This document shows positions 23,580 to 32,655 of a stretch of 64,000 nt of DNA, piece after piece. How positions within the stretch are numbered: the first letter of the stretch is position 1; each line of letters starts with the position of its first letter. The translations under genes and the position numbers were made by a program. The DNA is from Solirubrobacteraceae bacterium (GTDB lineage Bacteria; Actinomycetota; Thermoleophilia; Solirubrobacterales; Solirubrobacteraceae). Location of the stretch: the NCBI GenBank assembly GCA_030681525.1, contig JAUXSD010000084.1, positions 1-64,000 on the forward strand, in the 5' to 3' direction. Below the pieces are notes generated by a model. That model saw only the letters and a program-made list of their open reading frames with translations. It did not search any database and was not told where the DNA came from.

Positions 23580-23650
23580 CCGGCGCGGCGCCATTTCGCG
23601 TAGTGCGGCGGTTCGTACGAGGACGCGCCGTCACAACCGTACGCCGGCGT

Positions 23651-23986
23651 TCAGGCCGCGACCCGCTCAGCCCGCGCGGCGAGCGTCACCAAGACGCGCT
23701 CGCCGTCGAGCTCGACGCGGTGGGGCGTCACGCCGTCGTCGGCGTTGAGCGCCTCGCCGCTTGCGAGGTCGTAGCGGCGGTCGTGCAGCGGGCAGATGAC
23801 CGCGTTGTCGCAGACGATGCCGTCGGCGAGCGGGCCGCCGCGGTGCGGGCAGGCCGCATCGAGCGCGAACCACCCGGCGGCGGAGCGGAAGATCGCGATG
23901 CGCCGGCCGTCGAGCGTGATCGCGCGACCCTCGCCGAGCGGCACGTCGTCGACGCGGCAGGCGTACATGCTCGTCGCGACGCTCAT
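23651..23986 (-). CDS. nirD: Nitrite reductase small subunit (Rieske type)
   Basis: A 111-residue Rieske-like protein. DAACPHRGGPLADG and VICPLHDRRYDLASGE supply the Cys-x-His and Cys-x2-His ligands of a [2Fe-2S] cluster. It is the small partner of the assimilatory NADH-nitrite reductase. ATG 23986 overlaps the nirB stop (ATGA), confirming the pair; the longer track ORF to 24463 is an antisense-like extension within nirB. Full-length NirD with both ligand pairs intact is expected to be functional. Confidence 0.92.
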   Translation of the reverse strand: MSVATSMYACRVDDVPLGEGRAITLDGRRIAIFRSAAGWFALDAACPHRGGPLADGIVCDNAVICPLHDRRYDLASGEALNADDGVTPHRVELDGERVLVTLAARAERVAA

Positions 23987-26421
23987 CGCCTCGCCCCGAC
24001 CGGGGGCCCGACGAGGTCCGGCGCGGCCTCGGGCGACTCGAGATCGTCGAACTGGCGCGGGTGGTACGGGTCGTCGCGCTCGAGCCAGGGATCGGCGGTC
24101 GCGGCCTTGGCGATCCGCAGGCGCTCGCGCAGCGCCGCGCCGGACTCCTCGCCGAGGACGATCTCGCGCACCTTCTCCAGCCCGATGCGCGGGATGAAGT
24201 CGTAGGTGCGCTCCTTGTAGTCGGCGTTCTCGCGGTAGAACTGCAGGAAGGTCGTGGCGATCCGCAACGCCTCGGCGCGCGACTCGACGGTGGCGAGGAT
24301 GTCGGCCTCGCGCACGTTGCCGCCCGCCGCGCCGCCCGCGCGCACCTGCCAGCCGCCCTCGACGGCGACACAGCCGATGTCCTTGACCGTCGCCTCGGCG
24401 CAGTTGCGCGGACAGCCCGACACGCCCGACTTGACCTTGTGCGGGGTGTGCAGGCCCTCCCACGCCTTCTCCATCTCGACGCCGAGGCCGATCGCGTCGC
24501 CGAGGCCGAAGCGGCAGAAGTCCGTGCCGACGCAGGTCTTCACCGTGCGCACCGCCTTGGCGTAGGCGTGGCCCGACGGCATCCCGAGGTCGCGCCAGAT
24601 CGCCGGCAGGTCCTGCTTGCGGACGCCGAGCAGGTCCAGGCGCTGGCCGCCCGTGACCTTGACCATCGGCACCTCGTACTTGTCCGCCACGTCGGCGATC
24701 CGGCGCAGCTCGTCGGGCGTCGTGACGCCGCCGTACATCCGCGGGACGACCGAGAACGTGCCGTCACGCTGGATGTTCGCGTGCACGCGGTCGTTGATGA
24801 AGCGCGCGTCGCGCTCCTCGCGGTGCTGGTTGGCGCACACCTCCGAGACGAGATAGGCCAGTGCGGGCTTGCAGGTGCCGCAGTCGCGCCCCGTCCCGCA
24901 GGCCGCGGCGACGTCGCTGACGGACTCGTGGCCGTCCTCGCGGATCGCGGTCGCGAGCGCCTCGCGCGTCTGCTTGCGACAGGGGCACAGGTAGGTGGGC
25001 TCGTCGCTCAGGCCGCCGGTCGCCGCGGCGACGATCTCCTTGACGGCGGGCCGGCAGGAGCCACAGCCCGTGCCGGCGCGGGTCACGGCCATGACCTCGC
25101 GCGGCGTCGCGCAGCCGCCGACGGTGACGGCCTGCACGAGGTCGCCCTTGCAGACACCGTTGCAGTCGCAGATCTGCGCGGTGTCGGGCAGGTCGGCGGG
25201 GCCGGCGAGCGACGCGTCGGCCAGCGCCTGCAGCGGGTTGTCGACGAGGTCGCCGGCCCGCACCGCCGCGACGAGCGCCTCGGAGCCGCGCGTGTCGCCG
25301 AGCAGGACGGTGCCCACGACGCGCCCGTCGCGGACGGTGAGCTTGCGGTAGACGCCGGTCGCGGCGTCGGTGACGACGGCCTCGAGGTCGCCGACGGCAT
25401 CGCCGGCGCAGACGAGGTCGATGCCCGCCACCTTGAGCTTGGCGCTCGGGATCGAGCCGAGGTACAGACCGCCCACGGGGCCGTCGGCGCCCGCCGTCGC
25501 CGTCAGCGTCGCGGCGGCGGCGCGGGCCTGGTCGTAGATCGGCGCCACGAGCCCGTAGACGACGCCGCGGTGCTGGGCGCATTCGCCGACGGCGAGCACG
25601 CCGGGCAGGCTCGTGTTCATCGCGTCGTCGACGATGATCCCGCGGTCGCAGACGATGCCCATCGAGCGCGCGAGCTCGGTCTCGGAGCGGATCCCGATCG
25701 AGACCACGACGAGGTCGGCCATGAGCTCGGAGCCGTCGGTGAAGCGCAGCCCGTGAGCGCGGTCGGGACCGATGATCTGCTGCGTGTTGCGGTCGAACTC
25801 GACGTCGATGTCCAGGCCCTGCAGGGCCGGGGCCAGCAGCGAGCTGGCGCCCGCGTCGAGCTGGCGCTCCATGAGGCGGTCGAGCAGGTGCACGACGGTG
25901 ACCGCGCAGCCCTGGGCGGCGATGCCTCGCGCCGCCTCGAGGCCCAGCAGGCCGCCGCCGATGACGGCCGCGCGCTCCACGCGGCCCTCGGTGGCGGCGA
26001 GGCGGATCGCCTCGCAGTCGGCCGGATCGCGGAACGGGTGCACGCCGGCGAGGTCGATGCCCGCGATCGGCGGCATGAGCGGCTGCGATCCGGTGGCGAG
26101 GACGAGCCGGCCGAACTCCATCTCCTCGACGTCGTCGAGGCCGAGCACGCGGCGCTCGCTGTCGACCCATGTGACCATGCGGCCGACGATCAGCTCGACG
26201 TCGTGGTCGGCGTACCACTCGGTCGGTCGCAGCCCGAGCGTCTCGGGATCCTCACCGCTGACGAGGATCTCCGAGAGCCGGACGCGGTCGTAGGGCGGGC
26301 TGCCCTCGCCGCAGATGAGCGTGATGGGGACGCCGGCGTCGCGCTCGCGAAGCGCCTCGCAGACGGCCTGCCCGGCGATTCCTCCACCGACGATGACAAC
26401 TCGCGAGTTCATGCCAGGCAT
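23983..26421 (-). CDS. nirB: Assimilatory nitrite reductase [NAD(P)H] large subunit
   Basis: NirB reduces nitrite to ammonium with siroheme and a [4Fe-4S] cluster. The 812-residue protein (ATG 26421; ATG 26412 also possible) begins MPGMNSRVVIVGGGIAGQAV with an FAD Rossmann fold, and a second nucleotide-binding site AVIGGGLLGLEAARG. Two BFD-type [2Fe-2S] segments follow (ICDCNGVCKGDLVQAV and TYLCPCRKQ). The C-terminal sulfite/nitrite reductase half has KTCVGTDFCRFGLGDA and VKSGVSGCPRNCAEATVKD, the cluster/siroheme ligands. The track start at 26532 is too far upstream and would cover the GlnR-type box. Confidence 0.95.
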   Translation of the reverse strand: MPGMNSRVVIVGGGIAGQAVCEALRERDAGVPITLICGEGSPPYDRVRLSEILVSGEDPETLGLRPTEWYADHDVELIVGRMVTWVDSERRVLGLDDVEEMEFGRLVLATGSQPLMPPIAGIDLAGVHPFRDPADCEAIRLAATEGRVERAAVIGGGLLGLEAARGIAAQGCAVTVVHLLDRLMERQLDAGASSLLAPALQGLDIDVEFDRNTQQIIGPDRAHGLRFTDGSELMADLVVVSIGIRSETELARSMGIVCDRGIIVDDAMNTSLPGVLAVGECAQHRGVVYGLVAPIYDQARAAAATLTATAGADGPVGGLYLGSIPSAKLKVAGIDLVCAGDAVGDLEAVVTDAATGVYRKLTVRDGRVVGTVLLGDTRGSEALVAAVRAGDLVDNPLQALADASLAGPADLPDTAQICDCNGVCKGDLVQAVTVGGCATPREVMAVTRAGTGCGSCRPAVKEIVAAATGGLSDEPTYLCPCRKQTREALATAIREDGHESVSDVAAACGTGRDCGTCKPALAYLVSEVCANQHREERDARFINDRVHANIQRDGTFSVVPRMYGGVTTPDELRRIADVADKYEVPMVKVTGGQRLDLLGVRKQDLPAIWRDLGMPSGHAYAKAVRTVKTCVGTDFCRFGLGDAIGLGVEMEKAWEGLHTPHKVKSGVSGCPRNCAEATVKDIGCVAVEGGWQVRAGGAAGGNVREADILATVESRAEALRIATTFLQFYRENADYKERTYDFIPRIGLEKVREIVLGEESGAALRERLRIAKAATADPWLERDDPYHPRQFDDLESPEAAPDLVGPPVGARR

Positions 26422-26435
26422 CGTCGGTGTCCCGG

Positions 26436-26473
26436 GTTTCCTCGGCGTGCCGTGAGTGTTTCCACCCGGTGAA
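26436..26473 (-). promoter_or_regulatory. GlnR-type box upstream of nirBD
   Basis: Read on the minus strand: TTCAC-n6-GAAAC-n6-GGCAC-n6-GAAAC. This is the exact architecture of the actinobacterial GlnR box (gTnAC-n6-GAAAC repeated with a 22-bp period), with both GAAAC elements perfect. It ends 14 nt before the nirB start. A GlnR-like orphan regulator is encoded at 36860-37534. The divergent L,D-transpeptidase start is 58 nt away on the other side. Confidence 0.75.
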
Positions 26474-26531
26474 CGGGGCTCGGCCCTGGCCGATGAGCGG
26501 TCGGACCGTCTTGCGGGTAGGCGGCATCCCA

Positions 26532-27524
26532 ATGGGTCGAGCGGTCACAGTCGTCGTCGGGATCCTCCTCGCGCTCGTGCTCGTCGCCGTGGTGGCGGTG
26601 GTCGTCTTCGACGCCGCCGGCCAGGCCACGACGGCCGACGGCGTGCGGGTCGCCACGGTCGACGTCGGCGCCATGGAGCGCGACGAGGCGGCGGCGCTGA
26701 TCCGGCGCCGGCTGGGCGGCACGACGGGCGAGAAGGTCGCCGTCATGTTCCGCGACACGCACTATGTGCTGCGCCCCGAGGTCGCCAGGTCGCGCGTCGA
26801 TGTCGACGCGACGGTCGATGCGGCGCTGGAGGCCGACGCGGGCGAGACCGTCACGCCGCGCATGACCTTCGCGCGCGCCGGCCTGCAGGCGTTCGCCGCG
26901 CGGCTGGCCAAGCGCGTCGACCGCCCGGCGCGCGAGGCCGACATCGAGTGGCACGACGGCAAGCTCGACCGCACCCGCGCGCGGGCCGGCGTCGCGATCA
27001 ACCAGGCCACGCTCGTGGACCGGCTCGCGCGGGCGATGGGCCAGACCGGCGCGGAGCGCCGCGTCGACGTGCCGGTACGGGTGACCGAGCGCCCCGACCG
27101 CACGTTCGAGGACCTGGCCAAGCGCTATCCGGCGGTGATCGCGGTCGACCGCGACGCCAGGCAGCTGCGCCTCTACAAGCACCTCAAGCTCGAGAAGAAG
27201 TACAAGATCGCCGTCGGCAAGGCCGGCACCGAGACGACGGCCGGGCGCTACAAGATCGTCGAGAAGACGGTCGACCCGCCCTGGCACGCGCCGAACAAGG
27301 CGTGGGCGGGCGAGCTCGCCGGCCAGACGATCCCGCCCGGCGATCCGCGCAACCCGCTCGAAGCGCGCTGGATGGGCTTCCACGACGGCCAGGGCATCCA
27401 CGGCACGGCGGACCTCGCCTCGCTGGGCAGCGCCGCCTCGCACGGCTGCATCCGCATGTCGGTGCCGGCGGTCAAGCAGCTCTTCCGCGAGGTCGAGGTC
27501 GGCACGCCGCTGTTCCTGCAGTAG
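26532..27524 (+). CDS. L,D-transpeptidase with peptidoglycan-binding domain, second copy
   Basis: About 330 residues from ATG 26532 (GTG 26427 in the track would overlap the GlnR-type box). A membrane helix (VTVVVGILLALVLVAVVAVVV) is followed by a PG_binding_4-like segment and a YkuD domain containing GIHGTADLASLG and the catalytic ASHGCIRMSV. Layout and the sequence around GQTIP-GDPRNPL match the paralogue at 21536. It is probably a 3-3 peptidoglycan cross-linking enzyme anchored outside the membrane. It is divergent from nirB. Confidence 0.9.
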   Translation: MGRAVTVVVGILLALVLVAVVAVVVFDAAGQATTADGVRVATVDVGAMERDEAAALIRRRLGGTTGEKVAVMFRDTHYVLRPEVARSRVDVDATVDAALEADAGETVTPRMTFARAGLQAFAARLAKRVDRPAREADIEWHDGKLDRTRARAGVAINQATLVDRLARAMGQTGAERRVDVPVRVTERPDRTFEDLAKRYPAVIAVDRDARQLRLYKHLKLEKKYKIAVGKAGTETTAGRYKIVEKTVDPPWHAPNKAWAGELAGQTIPPGDPRNPLEARWMGFHDGQGIHGTADLASLGSAASHGCIRMSVPAVKQLFREVEVGTPLFLQ

Positions 27525-27576
27525 GGGGGAGGGGTCGGCGGCGGGCGCGCGGTTGCACTGACCGCGCGCAGCGAAG

Positions 27577-28962
27577 ATGCTGCGCAGCATGCCCGCCGTC
27601 CTGCTGGTGGCCGCGCTGCTCGCCTGCCTGGCGCTGCCGGCCGCGGCCGGCGCGCAGGACCGCCAGCTCGAGCCGACGATCGTCGTCGACAGCGCGACGG
27701 CGTCGGCGACCGCGCCGGTGGCGTCGACGACGACGCTGCAGGCCGGCCGGTCCTACCTGCTCGTCGTCAACGGCCAGTACACCGAGACGTTCGCGACGGT
27801 CGGTGGGGGGACCGCCCAGTACTTCATGGACGGCGTCTACTGCTTCGACGAGAACCCTCCGCAGCCGCAGTTCGGCTGCCGGACGCGGCCGCAGGTCTTC
27901 GAGCGGTCCGGCCTCATGGTTCGGCTGGGCTCGCCGGGCGACGGCTCGGCCGAGAACCTCCGCCCGTTCTACACGAAGCTGGGAAACACGACCACACCAC
28001 CGCCGTTCGCGGTCGGCCACCGCTACGAGCTGCGCTTCACCCCGCCGTTCGGAGGCCGGCTGCTGATGGCGGTGACCCGCGATCCGAACAGCACGTACGC
28101 CGGCACGCTCGGCGTCGAGCTGTGGGGCGAGCCGGTCCCCGGCGACGGCTCGACGGGACCGTCGGGTGACTTCTCGCCCGACCTGCAGGACCTGCTCAAC
28201 AACCCCGACGGGTGCGCGGTTTCCCTGGCGACCCCGATCGCGCTTCCCGGCGACGACTTCTGCCCGCGGCGGCTGCGCGCGCGCACATGGAACCGGCCCG
28301 GCCGGATCCCGCGCCTCGGCCCCGGCGAGGCAGCCACCGTCTCGTCGCCGCCGCTGGCGCCGTCGCAGCGCACCGCGACGGTGACGCTGGGCACGAGCGC
28401 CGGCGACGTCGTGGTGACGCTGTCGGAGGAGGACGCGCGCTTCCGGCGCTTCAGCCGCACGGCCTGCCTGCTCGTGGCGGGCCGGCGCGTGCGCCGGGAT
28501 CTCGTCACCTCGGGGATCCTCGAGCCGAACGCGAAGGCGCTGATGGATGCGGGCGAGTTCCTGGCGCTCAGCGGTCTGGGCCGCTACCTCGTCGCGTGCC
28601 TGCGCCTCGTCGACGACACCCTCGTCGGCAGCACGCGACCCGTCGCGCTACCGCTGGCGCCTTCGCATGGCCTCCGGTCGCGCGCGGCGGCCGCCGGCTG
28701 CCCGGTCAGCCGCGTGCCGATCCGCCTGTCCGCGAGCCAGGCGACGAGCCTGCTGCACATCCGCGCGCAGCGCGCGGGCGCGCCGCCTGCGTTGCTGCGC
28801 GTGACCTGCCGCTTGACGGCCGCCGGGCTGCAGGTCCGGGTCAGCCCGCGCAAGCGCGGGATCAGCCTGCGCAGCGTCGTCGGGGCGCGGCTGAAGCTCG
28901 GCCTGCTGCGCTCGCCGAAGTCGGCGCGCTCCGCCGGGCCGACGATCGCGTTTCGCCGCTGA
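27577..28962 (+). CDS. Secreted protein of unknown function
   Basis: A 461-residue exported protein with signal peptide SMPAVLLVAALLACLALPAAAGA. The mature part is beta-rich. Residues about 30-200 (TLQAGRSYLLVVNGQYTETF, GHRYELRFTPPFGGRLLMAV) resemble an immunoglobulin- or carbohydrate-binding-like fold. Several Cys residues occur singly (YCFDENP, FGCRTRP, DDFCPRR) and may form disulfides. The C-terminal third is Arg-rich. No catalytic motif or family is recognised. It is convergent with the nitrate reductase gene, 27 bp away. Confidence 0.7.
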   Translation: MLRSMPAVLLVAALLACLALPAAAGAQDRQLEPTIVVDSATASATAPVASTTTLQAGRSYLLVVNGQYTETFATVGGGTAQYFMDGVYCFDENPPQPQFGCRTRPQVFERSGLMVRLGSPGDGSAENLRPFYTKLGNTTTPPPFAVGHRYELRFTPPFGGRLLMAVTRDPNSTYAGTLGVELWGEPVPGDGSTGPSGDFSPDLQDLLNNPDGCAVSLATPIALPGDDFCPRRLRARTWNRPGRIPRLGPGEAATVSSPPLAPSQRTATVTLGTSAGDVVVTLSEEDARFRRFSRTACLLVAGRRVRRDLVTSGILEPNAKALMDAGEFLALSGLGRYLVACLRLVDDTLVGSTRPVALPLAPSHGLRSRAAAAGCPVSRVPIRLSASQATSLLHIRAQRAGAPPALLRVTCRLTAAGLQVRVSPRKRGISLRSVVGARLKLGLLRSPKSARSAGPTIAFRR

Positions 28963-28989
28963 GCGTGGCCGATGATCGGGTTGGCGCGG

Positions 28990-31900
28990 TCAGGCGGCCC
29001 GCGCCGCCGCCTCGTGCCTCAACAGCGCCTCGATGTCCGCCGTACAGCCGCCGCAGCCGGTCGTCGCGCGGGTGCGCCGGCCGACCTGGGCGACGGTGCT
29101 CAGCCCGTCGCGGCGGATCGCCGCCTGGACGTCGCCGACGCTGACGTCGTTGCAGGAGCAGACGTTGGCCGACGGGTCGGCCGCGAGCGCGTCGGCGCTC
29201 GGGCCGGAGCCGGAGTCGAGCAGGTCCGAGGGGACCGGATCGCCGGTGCGCAGCAGCTCGGTCAGCCGCCGGGCAGCGGAGACGTCGCCGACGAGGGCGG
29301 CGCTCGTCAGCCGCTCGCCGTCGAGGACGAGGCGGCGGAAGATCCCGCGCCGGGTATCGCTCAGCACGATCTCGTCGTGATCCGCGGGCATCGTCTCGGC
29401 CGACACCCCGCCGGCGTAGACGTCGATCCCCGAGACCTTGAGCGTCGTCGCCTGTACGGCGCCGTGGAAGGCGGCGGGGTCGCCGGCGACGCCCGCGCCG
29501 GCCACGCGCGCCTGCTCGGCCAGCGGCGACCACAGGCCGTAGACGACGCCGCGGTGCTCGGCGCACTCGCCGACCGACCAGACCGACGGCGCGCTCGTGC
29601 GCAGCGCGTCGTCGACGACGATGCCGCGCTCGACGTGCAGCCCGGCGGCACGGGCCAGCGACGTCTCGGCCCGCACGCCCGCCGCCACGATGACGCGCGT
29701 CGCGGGCAGCTCCTCGCCGTCGTCGAGCACGACGTGGCCCGCCTCGATGCGCGCGGCGCTGCGGCCCAGCCGGCAAACGATCCCCTGGGCCTCGAGCGCG
29801 CGCTGGAGCATCGCCGCCGCGCCCGCGTCGAGCTGCTGGCCCATGAGCTGGTCGGCCAGCTCGACGACCGTGACCCGCACGCCGCGCGCGCGCAGCCCCG
29901 CCGCTGCCTCCAGGCCGAGCAGGCCGCCGCCGACGACGACCGCCTGCGTGCCGGGCGGGGTGGCGGCGAGCGCGTCGGCGTCGCGCCAGGTGCGAAAGAC
30001 GTCGACGTGCGGCAGGCCGGCGCCCGGCACCGGCGGCACGAATGCCCGCGAGCCGGTGGCGATGACCAGCGCGTCGTAGGGATGGGCGATGCCGGCCTCG
30101 TCGACGACCGTGCGGCGATCGACGTCGATCGACGCGGCGCGGCTGCCGCCCCGCAGGTCGACGTCATGGGCGGCGTACCAGGCCAGCGGGCGCAGCTCGA
30201 GCTCGCCGGGCCCGCAGTCGCGCGCGAGCAGCTTGGAGAGCAGCACGCGGTTGTACACCGGGCCGGGCTCCTCGCCGAGCATCACGATCTTCCAGTGCTC
30301 GGCGGACCGTCGGCGCAACGCCTCCTCGACCACCGCCAGGCCGGCCATGCCGGTGCCGACCACGACGAGCCGCCTGGGCCGCGCCGGTGCGCGCCGCGTG
30401 ACCGGCTCGTCGCGCCGCCGGACGGGCTCCAGCCGGACGGCGAGCGCCTTGAGCTCGGGCTGCTTCGAGGTCGGGTCGACCGCGCCGATCGTCAGCGAGT
30501 TGAGCACGCCCGCGCCGGCCACGGCGTGCTTGGCGCCCCAGTGAAAGGGGACGAACGCGACGCCCGGCGGCAGCGTGTCGTCGAGCGCGACCGGCACCCG
30601 CAGCTCGCCGCGCCGCGAGACGACCCGCACGAGGTCGCCCTCGGCGAGGCCCGCGACCCCCGCGTCGTGCGGGTGGCAGGACAGCGTCGCCTGCCCGGCC
30701 GACGCCAGCAGCGTGGGGGAGTGGCCGGTTCGCGTCATCGTGTGCCACTGGTCGGCGACGCGGCCGGTCGTCAGCAGCAGCGGGAAGTCGGCGTCGGGCG
30801 TCTCGGCGGGGTCGGCGTGCGGTGTCGGGGCAAAGCGCGCGCGACCGTCCGGCGTCGGGAAGCGGCGGTTCTCGTAGAGGCGGACGGTGCCCTCGTGCTC
30901 GCCGACGGGCAGCGCGGGGCAGGGCCACTGGACGCCGCCCTCGCGGCGCAGTCGCTCGTGTGAGACGCCGGTCATGTCGCACGGCCGCCCGGCCGTGCAG
31001 GCCGCGAACTCGTCGAACACCGCGGCGCTGTCGCGCCAGGCGAAGGCGTCGCCGTAGCCGAGGTGACGCGCCAGCGCGGCGACGATCTCCCAGTCCGGCT
31101 TGGCCTCGCCGGGCGGGGCGACGGCGCGCCGCACGAGCCCGATCCGCCGCTCGGAGCTCGTCATCGCGCCCTGCTTCTCCGGCCAGGCGGCGGCCGGCAG
31201 CACGGCGTGGGCGAGGGCGGAGGTCTCCGTCGGATGGTGCGGGTCCTGCACCACGACGAGCTCGGCGCGCTCGAGCGCGGCGCGCGCGCGCTGGCCGTCG
31301 GGCAGCGACACGAGCGGGTTGGTGGCCATGACCCAGACCGCCTTGACCTTGCCGCTCTCCAGCGCCTCGAAGAGCTCGACCGCCGGCAGCCCCGGCGTCG
31401 GCGAGATCCGCCCGGCCGGCACGCCCCAGTGCGCCTCCATCGCGGCGCGGTCCTCGGCCACCGCGACCTGGCGATAGCCCGGCAGCAGCTGCGACAGGCC
31501 GCCGGTCTCGCGCCCGCCCATCGCGTTGGGCTGGCCGGTGAGCGACAGCGGCCCGGTGCCGGGGCGGCCGATCTGCCCGCCGGCCAGGCAGAGGTTGATG
31601 AGCGCGCGGTTCTTCAGCGTGCCGACCGTCGACTGGTTGGCGCCCATCGACCACAGCGCCATCGCGGCGCCCGCGCCGGCAAACCGATGCGCGGCCTGCT
31701 CGATGAGCGCGGCGTCGACGCCACAGACCGCCGCGGCACGGGCCGCGGGCCACTCGCGCGCGACCGCGCGGGCCTCCTCCCAGCCGCTCGTGTGGCGCGC
31801 GACGAAGCTCTCGTCGAGGAGCCCGTCGCGGTCGACGACGTGCAGCAGCGCGTTCAGCAGCGCGAGGTCGGTGCCCGGCCGCACCGGTAGGTGCAGGTCG

Positions 31901-32526
31901 GCGCCCTTGGCGGTCGGCGTGCGGCGCGGGTCGGCGCAGATGACGAACGCGCCCTCGGCCTGGCGGTCGCGGATGCGCCCCCAGAGGATCGGGTGGCAGG
32001 CGGCGGTGTTCGTCCCGAGCAGCAGGAAGCAGTCGGCCAGCGCGATGTCGGCGTAGGCCGGCGGCGGGCCGTCGAAGCCGAACGCGCCGCTGTAGCCGGC
32101 CACCGCCGAGGACATGCACAGGCGCGAGTTGGAGTCGACGTTGTTCGTGCCCAAGAAGCCCTTGGCGAGCTTGTTGATCGCGTAGTAGTCCTCGGTCAGC
32201 AGCTGACCGGAGATGTAGAACGCGACCGCGTCGGGCCCGTGCTCATCGACGATCGATCGCAGCCTGCCGGCGAGCGTGCCGAGCACGTCCTCCCAGCCGC
32301 GCGGCTCGAAGCGCGCGTCGCGGTCGGCGCGGTACAGCGGCATGGTCGCGCGGTCGGGCGCGGCGACGGCGAACGGCAGGCCGAGCGGCTTGCGGCATGT
32401 GCGCCCGCGGTTGGCGGGGTGGTTGGGGTCGCCGCGAACCGCCTTCAGACCGCCGTCGTCGTCGACGTCGGCCAGCAGGCCGCAGCCGACGCCACAGTAC
32501 GGGCACTGGGTCGGGGTGGTCTGCAC
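28990..32526 (-). CDS. Assimilatory nitrate reductase fused to a flavin oxidoreductase and BFD domain
   Basis: A single 1178-residue protein from GTG 32526. Residues 1-60 bind [4Fe-4S] (CPYCGVGCGL then GRTCRKPLG). About 60-500 is the molybdopterin catalytic domain (SRLCMSSAVAGY, SMGANQSTVGTLKNRALINL, ATNPLVSLPD). About 590-715 is the Mo-bis-MGD dinucleotide-binding domain (LTTGRVADQWHTMTRTGHS). About 735-1040 is an FAD/NAD(P)H reductase resembling NirB's N terminus (VVVGTGMAGLAVVEE, VVGGGLLGLEAAAGL). The end is a BFD [2Fe-2S] domain (VCSCNDVSVGDVQAA, TTGCGGC). It reduces nitrate to nitrite for NirBD and seems to carry its own electron-input module. Confidence 0.92.
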   Translation of the reverse strand: MQTTPTQCPYCGVGCGLLADVDDDGGLKAVRGDPNHPANRGRTCRKPLGLPFAVAAPDRATMPLYRADRDARFEPRGWEDVLGTLAGRLRSIVDEHGPDAVAFYISGQLLTEDYYAINKLAKGFLGTNNVDSNSRLCMSSAVAGYSGAFGFDGPPPAYADIALADCFLLLGTNTAACHPILWGRIRDRQAEGAFVICADPRRTPTAKGADLHLPVRPGTDLALLNALLHVVDRDGLLDESFVARHTSGWEEARAVAREWPAARAAAVCGVDAALIEQAAHRFAGAGAAMALWSMGANQSTVGTLKNRALINLCLAGGQIGRPGTGPLSLTGQPNAMGGRETGGLSQLLPGYRQVAVAEDRAAMEAHWGVPAGRISPTPGLPAVELFEALESGKVKAVWVMATNPLVSLPDGQRARAALERAELVVVQDPHHPTETSALAHAVLPAAAWPEKQGAMTSSERRIGLVRRAVAPPGEAKPDWEIVAALARHLGYGDAFAWRDSAAVFDEFAACTAGRPCDMTGVSHERLRREGGVQWPCPALPVGEHEGTVRLYENRRFPTPDGRARFAPTPHADPAETPDADFPLLLTTGRVADQWHTMTRTGHSPTLLASAGQATLSCHPHDAGVAGLAEGDLVRVVSRRGELRVPVALDDTLPPGVAFVPFHWGAKHAVAGAGVLNSLTIGAVDPTSKQPELKALAVRLEPVRRRDEPVTRRAPARPRRLVVVGTGMAGLAVVEEALRRRSAEHWKIVMLGEEPGPVYNRVLLSKLLARDCGPGELELRPLAWYAAHDVDLRGGSRAASIDVDRRTVVDEAGIAHPYDALVIATGSRAFVPPVPGAGLPHVDVFRTWRDADALAATPPGTQAVVVGGGLLGLEAAAGLRARGVRVTVVELADQLMGQQLDAGAAAMLQRALEAQGIVCRLGRSAARIEAGHVVLDDGEELPATRVIVAAGVRAETSLARAAGLHVERGIVVDDALRTSAPSVWSVGECAEHRGVVYGLWSPLAEQARVAGAGVAGDPAAFHGAVQATTLKVSGIDVYAGGVSAETMPADHDEIVLSDTRRGIFRRLVLDGERLTSAALVGDVSAARRLTELLRTGDPVPSDLLDSGSGPSADALAADPSANVCSCNDVSVGDVQAAIRRDGLSTVAQVGRRTRATTGCGGCTADIEALLRHEAAARAA

Positions 32527-32550
32527 TGCTCTGCAGCCTGCTGGGAGGCG

Positions 32551-32588
32551 GTTTCCCGAACAGGTCGGATCGATGAACGCTCTGTGAA
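32551..32588 (-). promoter_or_regulatory. Degenerate GlnR-type box upstream of the nitrate reductase gene
   Basis: On the minus strand, TTCAC and GAAAC occur with the same outer spacing (33 bp) as in the nirB box, but the two inner elements (TTCAT, GACCT) do not match the consensus. It ends 24 nt before the GTG start. It could be a weak or partial site. Confidence 0.35.
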
Positions 32589-32655
32589 CGTGGTGCTGGC
32601 GCGCCGGGTGCGCAATCGCACCGTGTGCGCCAGGACCGGCCGGCGCGGGCGGGGG

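Noticed and set aside
24061-26472. 803-aa plus-strand ORF
   Set aside because: Antisense shadow of nirB, which has full cofactor motifs on the minus strand.
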